The translations under genes were made by a program, and so were the position numbers. The notes below the pieces were generated by a model. It did not search any database. It was not told the origin of the DNA and worked only from the letters and a program-made list of their open reading frames with translations. This document shows, in pieces, positions 1 to 6,719 of a DNA stretch of 12,154 nt. Source of the stretch: Alphaproteobacteria bacterium UBA828 (GTDB lineage Bacteria > Pseudomonadota > Alphaproteobacteria > UBA828); contig DBHM01000011.1 in NCBI GenBank assembly GCA_002296185.1, positions 14,246-26,399 of the forward strand. Direction: 5' to 3'. Each line of letters begins with the position of its first letter. Within the stretch, counting starts at the first letter, position 1.

Positions 1-513
1 TCTGTCTCCAATAATTAATTCTCGTTGACCTCGCCCTACTGGGACAAGGGCGTCGCAAGCCTTTAAACCGGTTTGCATGGGCTCGTTTACAGACTGGCGA
101 GGAATAATACCCGGTGCTTTGACATCAACCCGACGTTTTTCTTCACTCTCTATTGGGCCCTTACCATCTATTGGGTTGCCCAATGCATCCACAACACGTC
201 CAAGTAGAGATTTTCCCACAGGAACTTCCACAATGGCACCAGTTCTTTTTACAACATCACCTTCCTTGATGTCCCTATCTTCACCAAATATAACAACACC
301 AACATTATCTGTTTCTAGGTTAAGCGCCATTCCTTTTATACCACCAGGAAACTCAACCATTTCTCCTGCTTGCACATTGTCTAATCCATGCACGCGTGCG
401 ACACCGTCGCCAACTGATAGTACTTGGCCAACTTCAGCAACATCTGCTTCAGCACCAAAATTAGCTATTTGCTGTTTCAGAATTGCCGAAACCTCGGCCG
501 CACCAATATCCAT
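1..513 (-). CDS. atpA: F1F0 ATP synthase subunit alpha, partial (N-terminal 171 residues)
   Basis: This is the non-catalytic nucleotide-binding alpha subunit of the F1 sector, which alternates with beta in the cytoplasmic alpha3-beta3 head of ATP synthase. The frame starts at ATG 513 and runs off the left edge of the window after 171 codons, so only the N-terminal third is present. Visible family features are the N-terminal helix that contacts the delta subunit (residues 1-20), the beta-barrel segment with LDNVQAGEMVEFPGG (44-58), DNVGVVIFG (69-77), GRVVDALGNPIDGKGPI (105-121), and the first residues of the Walker A loop, GDR at 169-171, where the window ends. The start lies 2 bases after the atpH stop. 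An AAAGGGA ribosome binding site sits inside the end of atpH, 7 bases upstream of the ATG, so the two genes are clearly one operon. Nothing is unusual in the visible part. Identification is near certain from direct reading of the reverse strand. Confidence 0.97.
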   Translation of the reverse strand, partial: MDIGAAEVSAILKQQIANFGAEADVAEVGQVLSVGDGVARVHGLDNVQAGEMVEFPGGIKGMALNLETDNVGVVIFGEDRDIKEGDVVKRTGAIVEVPVGKSLLGRVVDALGNPIDGKGPIESEEKRRVDVKAPGIIPRQSVNEPMQTGLKACDALVPVGRGQRELIIGDR

Positions 514-515
514 CT

Positions 516-1073
516 TCAAATCCCTTTCATAGCAAGCTCGATATTAGCGAGCTTTGTACGTATTGAGTTATCCATCATCCTTGACCCAACTTTAATAATA
601 AGCCCCCCAATAATCGAGGGGTCCACTTGGGTTTCGAGTGCAACATCGCGACCTACGACATCTTTTAGCGCATTACGCACGGCGGTCTCATGTTCAGGTT
701 TTAGTGGTTGCGCAGAAGTTACTGTAGCAGCTACTTCACCCTTATGATCAGCCAGTTTGTAATGAAAAGCATTAATCAGAGTGGCTAAAATAAACAGTCT
801 TCGTTTTTGAGCCATTACTCCCAGAAGATTGCTGACTAGCTTTGAGAGCTTGATCTCCTTGGCAAGTGCATCAATCGCTAATCCCTGGTCTACTCTGCTA
901 ATTACTGGACTTCTTACCATGCGGTTAAGGTCCTCGGAATTTTCAAGGAGAGAGCCAAGTGTCTTAAGATCCGCAGCAACATTGTCCAGCTGTTCTTGTT
1001 CCAGAGCTAGATCAAAAAGTGCTGTAGCATAACGCTCAGCGATATCACTCAAACCGGTAGATTGGGCAGCCAC
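516..1073 (-). CDS. atpH: F1F0 ATP synthase subunit delta (OSCP family)
   Basis: This is the delta subunit, which sits on top of F1 and ties the alpha3-beta3 head to the peripheral stalk (b/b'). It is 185 residues long, normal for alphaproteobacteria. Family signatures are ERYATALFDLA near the N-terminus (13-23), RRLFILATLINAF (91-103) at the end of the helical domain, GEVAATVTSAQPL (112-124), and the C-terminal DPSIIGGLIIKVGSRMMD (151-168) followed by the LANIELAM helix. The start codon is GTG at 1073. It is supported by a GGGAG ribosome binding site at 1084-1088, about 10 bases upstream, and I see no in-frame ATG near it. It is the first F1 gene here, directly ahead of atpA, and no F0 gene precedes it. 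This is the usual alphaproteobacterial split of F1 and F0 operons. The promoter should lie in the 194 bases upstream. Confidence 0.96.
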   Translation of the reverse strand: MAAQSTGLSDIAERYATALFDLALEQEQLDNVAADLKTLGSLLENSEDLNRMVRSPVISRVDQGLAIDALAKEIKLSKLVSNLLGVMAQKRRLFILATLINAFHYKLADHKGEVAATVTSAQPLKPEHETAVRNALKDVVGRDVALETQVDPSIIGGLIIKVGSRMMDNSIRTKLANIELAMKGI

Positions 1074-1267
1074 TTATGTCAATCTCCCTTTGCCACGTCC
1101 CTAATAATTAGACGCGAAATTATGTCGGAAATCGTTAGATATTTAACAACTTGGAGCAAAATTAAGCCCCAAAAGAAGAGGATTGGTATCATACTCGTAA
1201 AGTCGGTGCAACTCACTCCGACACGTTGTTTTTATCATTTTATTTCAATATCTTATACAAGATCAAT
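1074..1267 (-). promoter_or_regulatory. atpH leader / priA-atpH intergenic region
   Basis: This is a 194-base AT-rich non-coding stretch between the priA stop and the atpH start, both on the minus strand. It probably holds the promoter of the F1 operon, but no strong match is visible. The best minus-strand candidate pairs TTGTTA with CATAAT at about 19 bases spacing, which is long. A TATGAT hexamer (1188-1193) has no good -35. A perfect small palindrome CTAATAATTAG lies at 1101-1111, about 28 bases before the start codon. A GC hairpin lies at 1202-1222 (listed separately). A 69-codon plus-strand frame overlaps the region but has no resemblance to a known protein that I can see. The role as promoter and leader is inferred from position. 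Confidence 0.35.
1202..1222 (-). terminator. weak hairpin downstream of priA, possible terminator or atpH leader stem
   Basis: GTCGG at 1202-1206 pairs with CCGAC at 1218-1222, enclosing 11 bases. The pairing can be extended inward past one mismatch by a G-C and two wobble pairs. It lies 45 bases beyond the priA stop. Read on the minus strand it is followed only by TTTACG, so it lacks a proper U-tract. Read on the plus strand it is followed by a run of five T, but no plus-strand gene precedes it. It could equally be a structured part of the atpH 5' leader. The stem is directly visible; its function is uncertain. Confidence 0.25.
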
Positions 1268-3499
1268 CTAAAGGAAGGAGCGTGGGTCCACATCTATTTG
1301 AATCCTTACCTTAGATATTGGTCTCAGAGACTCTATCCATTTCTTTAAGTGAGGTTGGAGGAGAATATCTTCTCTGGCTTTTACTAATACCCTATAGCGA
1401 TATTTTCCTCGTAAATAGGTTAGGGGTGCGGGTGCTGGACCAAGAACTATTATTTTAGAATGATCTGCAGATGAAGTAGATTTTTTAGCGATAATTACGA
1501 GATCTCTCGCAGCTTTTGATACGGTCTGGTTGTTGGTGCCAGAAAAAATAAGTGCCGCTAAACGGCCATAAGGTGGTAATGAGTTTTTCGAACGTGCCTC
1601 AGCTTCTTGTTTCAAAAAATTATCTCGATTACCTTTTGCTAAAGCTTTTATAACTGGGTGATCTGGCATATATGTTTGGAGTATCACTCTTCCTTTTCTC
1701 TCGGCTCGTCCCGCACGCCCGGAAACTTGATGAAGGAGCTGATAGGTCTGTTCTGCGGCTCGTAAGTCTCCACCAGATAATCCTAGGTCTGCATCAACAA
1801 TGCCAATTAGAGTTAACATGGGAAAATGGTATCCTTTAGAAATAATTTGCGTACCCACAATTACATCACTTTCCCCTGATTCGATGCGTTTAATTAATTT
1901 CTCAGCTTCTTTTGGGCCAGTCATGGTATCACTAGTTGCTATATCAAGATTGATATCAGGAAAAAAACTTAAAACTTCCTCGGCTATCCTTTCAACTCCA
2001 GGACCGCAAGGGGCTAATTTTCCCTCTACATTACATGAGGGGCAAATTTTTATTTTAGGCATAGAAAATCCGCAGTGGTGGCAGTTTAGTGTCATATTAT
2101 CTCTATGCTCGACTAGCCAAGCAGAACAATTGGTGCATTGAAGTCTATGGCCGCAAGCACGACATAGTGTTAATGGAGCATAGCCTCGACGGTTAAGAAA
2201 TAATGCTGCTTGTTCACCTATATTTAAAGTAGCTCTAATTTCTTCTATTAATTTAGGGGCGAGCCAGCGGTTACTTGGCATTGAGCATTGCCGCATATCT
2301 ATTGAATCTATGGTTGGCATTTTAGCGTTTGCATAACGATCAGGTAAATTGACCCGATTATATTTACCCATATCAACATTTTTTATTGTTTCAAGAGATG
2401 GTGTAGCAGAAACTAATAAAACAGGTGAAGACTCTTTTTTGCCCCTTGCAACAGCCATATCCCGGGCATGGTATATGACTCCCTCTTCCTGCTTATACGC
2501 TGAGTCGTGCTCCTCATCTACGATTATCAAGCCAAGTTCTGAAAATGGAAGCCAGAGCGCAGATCTTGCTCCAACAACTATAGATACGGAGTTATTACAT
2601 ACAGCTCGCCAAGTATCTGCACGGACTCTATTGCTGATATCAGAGTGCCAGATTGCTGGCTTTGTACCAAATCGTTCTGTAAATCGATGGAGCCATTGGG
2701 TGGATAGAGCAATTTCAGGTAAAAGGATTAGAACTTGTTTTCCCAATGCGATTATCGGTTTCATTACTTCAAAGTATACTTCAGTTTTTCCCGAGCCCGT
2801 AACTCCATCAAGTAATGAAACAGAAAAAATATTATTATGAATATGTCTTATTAAAGACTCCGTCGCTTTTAATTGCGGGGGTGATAGAGAAAAATAATCT
2901 TCAGTTATATTAGGAGGCAAGAAATTAGGCTCGCGTACCTGCTCCAGTTCTTGGAGACATCCGATATTTACAAGGCCCTTAATAACGCTAGTAGAAACCC
3001 CAGTTGCTTCAACTATCTCTTTCACTGTCATAGATTTTTTATTACTTAATTCCTTTAAGACCTTTTCTCTAGTGGAAGTTAATTTATCTGGTTGTGTATT
3101 CGTAGACTGGTAGATTTTGATTTTGTTAGGTGGCATAAGCGCAGATTGTGAACTTAAAATCATTTTAAGAACTGCACCTCTTTTTGAAAGGTTATATGAT
3201 GCTGCCCAATCAACTAGTTCTCTTATTGCGTGCTTGAGGGGAGGGACATCAACTAATCCATCAATCTCTTTTAAGCTTTTTTTCTCTACTTTACCCTCTG
3301 AGGCGCCCCAAACAGCACCGAAAACAATTCTACCCCTAAAAGGAACTCTGACAATAGAGCCTGTAGCAAGTTTAGTGCCGGTCGGAAGAGAATAGTCAAA
3401 TGGAATATCTAAAGGAATAGCAAGGAGAACAGAGACAGTTTCACTGTGAAATTTCTCCTGGACTTTTTCTTGTTCAGATATGGCATCTACATGTTGCAT
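1268..3499 (-). CDS. priA: primosomal protein N' / replication restart helicase PriA
   Basis: PriA recognises stalled or collapsed replication forks, unwinds the lagging strand in the 3'-5' direction and starts reloading of DnaB. It has 743 residues, a normal length. Domain order is the 3'-DNA-end binding domain (about 20-110, with IPLDIPFDYSLP and GSIVRVPFRGR), a winged-helix segment (about 155-190), and helicase lobe 1 with Walker A GVTGSGKT (232-239), DEEH (328-331) and the aromatic-rich loop DSAYKQEEGVIYHARD (332-347). The zinc-binding insertion follows with all eight cysteines (446, 449, 455, 458, 473, 476, 486, 489). Lobe 2 has GTQIISKGYHFP (549-560) and QVSGRAGRAERKG (591-603). The C-terminal domain shows LPPYGRLA (641-648) and GPAPAPLTYLRGKYRYR (687-703). 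The start is ATG 3499, the only early Met that keeps the N-terminal domain. Its ribosome binding site is weak (GATGAGA about 12 bases upstream). It is divergent from the fsa-xerC unit. Confidence 0.97.
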   Translation of the reverse strand: MQHVDAISEQEKVQEKFHSETVSVLLAIPLDIPFDYSLPTGTKLATGSIVRVPFRGRIVFGAVWGASEGKVEKKSLKEIDGLVDVPPLKHAIRELVDWAASYNLSKRGAVLKMILSSQSALMPPNKIKIYQSTNTQPDKLTSTREKVLKELSNKKSMTVKEIVEATGVSTSVIKGLVNIGCLQELEQVREPNFLPPNITEDYFSLSPPQLKATESLIRHIHNNIFSVSLLDGVTGSGKTEVYFEVMKPIIALGKQVLILLPEIALSTQWLHRFTERFGTKPAIWHSDISNRVRADTWRAVCNNSVSIVVGARSALWLPFSELGLIIVDEEHDSAYKQEEGVIYHARDMAVARGKKESSPVLLVSATPSLETIKNVDMGKYNRVNLPDRYANAKMPTIDSIDMRQCSMPSNRWLAPKLIEEIRATLNIGEQAALFLNRRGYAPLTLCRACGHRLQCTNCSAWLVEHRDNMTLNCHHCGFSMPKIKICPSCNVEGKLAPCGPGVERIAEEVLSFFPDINLDIATSDTMTGPKEAEKLIKRIESGESDVIVGTQIISKGYHFPMLTLIGIVDADLGLSGGDLRAAEQTYQLLHQVSGRAGRAERKGRVILQTYMPDHPVIKALAKGNRDNFLKQEAEARSKNSLPPYGRLAALIFSGTNNQTVSKAARDLVIIAKKSTSSADHSKIIVLGPAPAPLTYLRGKYRYRVLVKAREDILLQPHLKKWIESLRPISKVRIQIDVDPRSFL

Positions 3500-3596
3500 T
3501 GGTTACAATATCTCATCGAATCGTAACTAATGATTCCATTATATAGGACTTTCTGCCAATAGGATTAATAGATAATCATGATGAAATGGGGATACG
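3500..3596. promoter_or_regulatory. divergent priA / fsa promoter region with two GANTC sites
   Basis: These 97 bases separate the divergent priA (minus) and fsa (plus) start codons and must hold at least the fsa promoter. On the minus strand a perfect TATAAT sits at 3538-3543, about 39 bases from the priA ATG, but the hexamer 17 bases upstream (AATCCT) is a poor -35. On the plus strand GATAAT at 3571-3576 is a possible -10 for fsa, also with a poor -35 (ACTTTC). An inverted pair GAATC (3518-3522) and GATTC (3532-3536) forms two GANTC sites, the target of the CcrM methylase of alphaproteobacteria. They lie just downstream of the predicted priA start point. The fsa ribosome binding site GGGGA is at 3588-3592. 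The motifs are visible; promoter activity and regulation are inferred. Confidence 0.4.
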
Positions 3597-4256
3597 ATGA
3601 AATTTTTTGTGGATACTGCCAATATTGAAGAAATTCAGGAATTGGAGGCCACAGGTCTTCTAGATGGAGTAACTACTAATCCGTCTCTTATAGCAAAGAC
3701 TGGTAATGATTTTAAGGAAACTATAGCTAGTATTTGTAAGATTGTTAGTGGGCCTGTCAGTGCCGAAGTGACAGCAACTGATTCTGAAAATATGATTATT
3801 GAGGGAAAGCGTTTGGGGGAAATTGCAACAAATGTGTGCATCAAAGTGCCTCTAACGTTGGATGGGCTTAAGGCATGTAAGTCTCTTTCATCTGAGGGTT
3901 TTCAAGTCAATGTCACGCTTTGTTTTTCTCCATCTCAGGCATTGCTTGCCGCGAAAGCTGGCGCCACATTTATTTCTCCATTTGTAGGCCGCCTGGATGA
4001 TATTTCTATTGATGGGATGGGCCTTATTGATGAGATAATGACAATTTACAGTAATTATCCTGACACCTTAAAGACTGAGGTTTTAGTAGCATCAGTTCGC
4101 CATCCCTTACACGTCGTAGAAGCCGCCAAGTTGGGGGCAGACGTTATAACTGTGCCTCCCAAAGTACTTAAGATGTTAGTTAGTCATCCGTTAACTGATA
4201 AGGGCCTAGCTTCTTTCCTGGAGGACTGGGAAAAAACCGGTCAAAAAATTCTTTAG
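3597..4256 (+). CDS. fsa: TalC/FSA-family transaldolase (commonly labelled fructose-6-phosphate aldolase)
   Basis: This is a class I aldolase-fold enzyme of the small transaldolase subfamily, 219 residues, full length. Transaldolase moves a dihydroxyacetone unit between sugar phosphates in the non-oxidative pentose phosphate pathway in the cytoplasm. Visible residues are FVDTA with Asp6, VTTNPSLIAK with Asn28, the Schiff-base Lys83 in CIKVPLT, SPFVGRLDDI (127-136) and VASVRHPLHV (164-173). At the two positions that separate the E. coli FSA aldolase from transaldolases, it has Glu57 (Gln59 in E. coli FSAA) and Phe129 (Tyr131 in FSAA). Both are transaldolase-like, so I predict transaldolase rather than fructose-6-phosphate aldolase activity. 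The start is ATG 3597 with GGGGA 4 bases upstream. The neighbouring xerC begins one base after the stop, so the two are co-transcribed. Family assignment is very sure; the exact reaction is inferred. Confidence 0.95.
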   Translation: MKFFVDTANIEEIQELEATGLLDGVTTNPSLIAKTGNDFKETIASICKIVSGPVSAEVTATDSENMIIEGKRLGEIATNVCIKVPLTLDGLKACKSLSSEGFQVNVTLCFSPSQALLAAKAGATFISPFVGRLDDISIDGMGLIDEIMTIYSNYPDTLKTEVLVASVRHPLHVVEAAKLGADVITVPPKVLKMLVSHPLTDKGLASFLEDWEKTGQKIL

Positions 4257-4257
4257 G

Positions 4258-5253
4258 ATGAAAATCACAAATAATTCTAAAGAAGATATAGGTGGCACTT
4301 TAGAAGTTATAGAGAGTGTGAAATTTCCCGTTACCAAGGAAGTGGGTGAAGTATTAAGGGCTTGGTTTCGTTGGTTATCTAAGGAACGTCAGATGTCAGA
4401 TAACTCGGTGTCTGCTTACATGCGTGATGTTTCCGCATTTATGTTTTTTCTATGTCAGCACCTTGGTCAAGAGCCTAATATCAAAGACTTATTCCAGTTG
4501 TCCCCAGCTGATTTTCGAAGCTGGTTAGCATTTCTTGCAAACACAGGTAAGGCGCGTACATCAACTGCCCGATCATTATCTGCACTTAGAAGTTTTTACC
4601 ACAAGCTTGAAGTTGATGGTTATGGATCTACTTCAGTACTTTCGGTGATTAAAAGTCCTCGTATTCCCCGTTCAGTGCCTCGTCCGTTAGATGAGAAATC
4701 AGTCTCTGAACTTATAAAGGGTGTGGGTAATGTCAATCAGATAAAGGGGCTGGACTGGCAGGCAAAAAGGGATGTAGCAGTTTTACTGCTTTTATATGGA
4801 TGTGGCCTGCGTATCGGCGAAGCTCTAGGCCTACTGCGTAACGATATAGAGGGTGACGCTATTTTAATTGTTAAGGGAAAGGGGGGGAAAGAGAGGATTG
4901 TGCCTATTCTTCCTTTGGTCATCGATGCCTTAAATGATTATATTGAATCTTGCCCACATATTTTGGATGCACAGGGCAAATTATTTCGTGGTGTGCGGGG
5001 TGGGCCTCTTAATCCAAGAGTCATTCAGCGGCGTGTATCAGATATACGTACCAAACTCGGTCTTCCTGAAACAGCTACTCCTCACGCTTTAAGGCATAGT
5101 TTTGCAACACATCTTCTTCAGAATGGGGGTGATTTACGCTCGATTCAAGAGCTACTTGGTCACTCGAGTCTATCCACAACTCAGCGATACACAGAAGTTG
5201 ACTCTAAAGGGCTTACTAGAGCTTATGATTCTGCACATCCAAGAGCGCGTTAG
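4258..5253 (+). CDS. xerC: tyrosine recombinase XerC
   Basis: This is a site-specific tyrosine recombinase which, with XerD, resolves chromosome dimers at dif near division. It has 331 residues. The SAM-like N-terminal core-binding domain spans about 30-120 (WLSKERQMSDNSVSAYMRD, 39-57; TSTARSLSALRSFY, 101-114). The catalytic domain spans about 145-325. All catalytic residues are present: Arg185 in GCGLRIGEALGL, Lys208 in VKGKGGKER, His276 and Arg279 in PHALRHSFATHLL, His302 in LLGHSSLSTTQRYT, and nucleophile Tyr311. The first 30 residues, rich in Lys, Glu and Asn, precede the usual family start. ATG 4258 overlaps no ribosome binding site and lies one base after the fsa stop, so translation probably depends on coupling; I see no better downstream start. 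No integrase-type arm-binding domain or mobile-element context is present, so this is the housekeeping enzyme, XerC rather than XerD mainly from wording of motifs and conserved neighbourhood. Confidence 0.92.
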   Translation: MKITNNSKEDIGGTLEVIESVKFPVTKEVGEVLRAWFRWLSKERQMSDNSVSAYMRDVSAFMFFLCQHLGQEPNIKDLFQLSPADFRSWLAFLANTGKARTSTARSLSALRSFYHKLEVDGYGSTSVLSVIKSPRIPRSVPRPLDEKSVSELIKGVGNVNQIKGLDWQAKRDVAVLLLLYGCGLRIGEALGLLRNDIEGDAILIVKGKGGKERIVPILPLVIDALNDYIESCPHILDAQGKLFRGVRGGPLNPRVIQRRVSDIRTKLGLPETATPHALRHSFATHLLQNGGDLRSIQELLGHSSLSTTQRYTEVDSKGLTRAYDSAHPRAR

Positions 5254-5265
5254 GTTTAATCGTTA

Positions 5266-6675
5266 TCAGAAATGAATAGCTCGATTATCAACAGCTAGGG
5301 CTGCTTCTTTTATGGCTTCATTAAGAGCAGGGTGGGCATGACAAGTTCTGGCAATATCTTCTGCTGATCCCCCAAATTCTATTGCTAATACTGCTTCAGC
5401 GATTAAAGTGCCTGCGTCTGTACCAATTATATGAACGCCTAAAACCTTATCTGTCGTAGCGCATGCAAGGATCTTTACAAAGCCATCAGTGCTAGAAATT
5501 GCTCTTGCTCTTCCGTTAGCCACAAATGGAAATGAACCTACTTTATATTCTCGTCCTTCTTCTTTAAGTTGCTCTTCAGTCTTTCCAACAGATGCAACTT
5601 CTGGATTAGTATATATAACGCTGGGTATCGCATCATAATTGACATGCGATTTTTCTCCACTAATCAATTCAGCAACCGCCACACCCTCTTCCTCAGCTTT
5701 ATGGGCTAACATGGGCCCGGGTATTACGTCACCGATAGCGTATATACCATCAACGTTAGTTTTATAGTGATCATCGACTTTAATAAACCCACGGTCATCA
5801 ATGTTAATACCTAGATTATCAAGGCCTAAGTTGGATGTATGAGGTATGCGACCAATTGCTAGAAGTACGACGTCTGCATCAATCTCATCATTTTTCCCTT
5901 CTGAGACTGATTCTAGTCTGATTTTCACCCCTTCTTGATATGTTTCCAACTCAGTCACTTTTGTTCCTAGCTTAAACTTTATTTTTTGTCTCTTTAAAAG
6001 TCTCTGAAACTGACTCGCCACTTCTTCATCCATGCCAGGAGTAATACGATTAAGGTATTCCACTACAGTTACTTTGGCCCCAAGCCTTCCCCAGACTGAG
6101 CCAAGTTCTAAACCAATATATCCCGCTCCTATAACAACGAGGTGTTCTGGTACCTTGGTGAGTCTTAGTGCTCCAGTCGATGAAACTATTTGTTTTTCAT
6201 CAATTACTGCTCCGGGAAGGTCAGCTGGTGTGCTGCCAGTCGCGATAATGATATTTGCTCCGGAGATTATAGTTTTTTCTTTATCAGTTGCTGTAACCTC
6301 GACTTCTTGGTTACTAATTATTCTTGCGTCTCCTTGAATATGCTCAACGTCATTCTTTTTAAAGAGCATATCGATACCCTTAGTTAATTGATCAACAACA
6401 TCGTCTTTGTGGGCCATCATGCTGCTGAGATCTAGAGATACGCCATCAATTTTTATGCCATGCTTATTCATCCCTTTTTGCGCATGTTTGAATTCTTCAG
6501 AGGCATGTAAGAGGGCTTTGGATGGGATGCATCCAATATTTAGGCAGGTTCCTCCAAGTGTGTGCATCCGCTCAATACATGCAACAGATAATCCTAGTTG
6601 AGAGGCACGTATGGCTGCGACATAGCCTGCAGGCCCAGCTCCAATAACGACAACATCAAATTTTTTGTTAGTCAT
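5266..6675 (-). CDS. lpdA: dihydrolipoyl dehydrogenase (E3 of 2-oxoglutarate dehydrogenase)
   Basis: This flavoprotein reoxidises the dihydrolipoyl group of the E2 subunit and passes electrons via FAD to NAD+. From ATG 6675 it has 469 residues. Motifs in that numbering are the FAD-binding GAGPAG (13-18), the redox-active disulfide in GGTCLNIGCIPSK (Cys44, Cys49), the NAD-binding GAGYIGLELG (183-192), the second FAD contact YAIGDVIPGPMLAHKAEEEG (312-331), and the C-terminal HAHPALNE with catalytic His448 and Glu453. A longer frame opens at GTG 6687, adding MKQD. I prefer ATG 6675 because GGTGA lies 8 bases before it and the protein then begins MTNKKFDVVVIGAGP as relatives do. It is the last gene of the suc operon, 44 bases after sucB, so it probably serves the 2-oxoglutarate complex. 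Its stop is 12 bases from the convergent xerC stop. Confidence 0.96.
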   Translation of the reverse strand: MTNKKFDVVVIGAGPAGYVAAIRASQLGLSVACIERMHTLGGTCLNIGCIPSKALLHASEEFKHAQKGMNKHGIKIDGVSLDLSSMMAHKDDVVDQLTKGIDMLFKKNDVEHIQGDARIISNQEVEVTATDKEKTIISGANIIIATGSTPADLPGAVIDEKQIVSSTGALRLTKVPEHLVVIGAGYIGLELGSVWGRLGAKVTVVEYLNRITPGMDEEVASQFQRLLKRQKIKFKLGTKVTELETYQEGVKIRLESVSEGKNDEIDADVVLLAIGRIPHTSNLGLDNLGINIDDRGFIKVDDHYKTNVDGIYAIGDVIPGPMLAHKAEEEGVAVAELISGEKSHVNYDAIPSVIYTNPEVASVGKTEEQLKEEGREYKVGSFPFVANGRARAISSTDGFVKILACATTDKVLGVHIIGTDAGTLIAEAVLAIEFGGSAEDIARTCHAHPALNEAIKEAALAVDNRAIHF

Positions 6676-6683
6676 ATCCTGTT

Positions 6684-6688
6684 TCACC
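6684..6688 (-). promoter_or_regulatory. lpdA ribosome binding site that sets the ATG 6675 start
   Basis: GGTGA on the minus strand (complementary to the 3' end of 16S rRNA) ends 8 bases before ATG 6675. The alternative upstream GTG start at 6687 overlaps this site and has no purine-rich sequence in front of it. Confidence 0.6.
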
Positions 6689-6719
6689 GCTGTAAGTTTT
6701 ATAAAGTTAAATATGAGTC

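Noticed and set aside
77..532. Plus-strand 151-codon open frame opposite atpA
   Set aside because: The minus strand reads as an unmistakable AtpA N-terminus through the same bases; the plus-strand translation is low-complexity Ser/Thr/Pro and matches no family I know.
1077..1082. Perfect TTGACA (-35-like) on the minus strand just before atpH
   Set aside because: It lies 3 bases before the GTG start, so its -10 would fall inside the coding sequence; no suitable -10 is seen at 16-18 bases.
1250..1263. ATCTT-ATAC-AAGAT hairpin right after the priA stop as a terminator
   Set aside because: The 5-bp stem is almost all A-T and no U-tract follows on the minus strand; too weak to support.
1062..1271. 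Plus-strand 69-codon open frame in the priA-atpH spacer
   Set aside because: It starts inside atpH and ends at the priA stop, has no recognisable protein features, and the region is better explained as the atpH leader.
2349..2840. Plus-strand 163-codon open frame opposite priA
   Set aside because: It is a shadow of the PriA helicase domain (Walker A and DEEH on the other strand), and I see no ribosome binding site or family features.
4258..5253. Tyrosine recombinase as the integrase of a mobile element
   Set aside because: Length, motifs and housekeeping neighbours fit XerC; there is no tRNA, attachment-site repeat, cargo or composition shift nearby.
5257..5287. TAATCG / CGATTA inverted repeat at the xerC-lpdA junction as a bidirectional terminator
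   Set aside because: The stem is only 6 AT-rich pairs with a 19-base loop, lies partly in lpdA and has no T-run.
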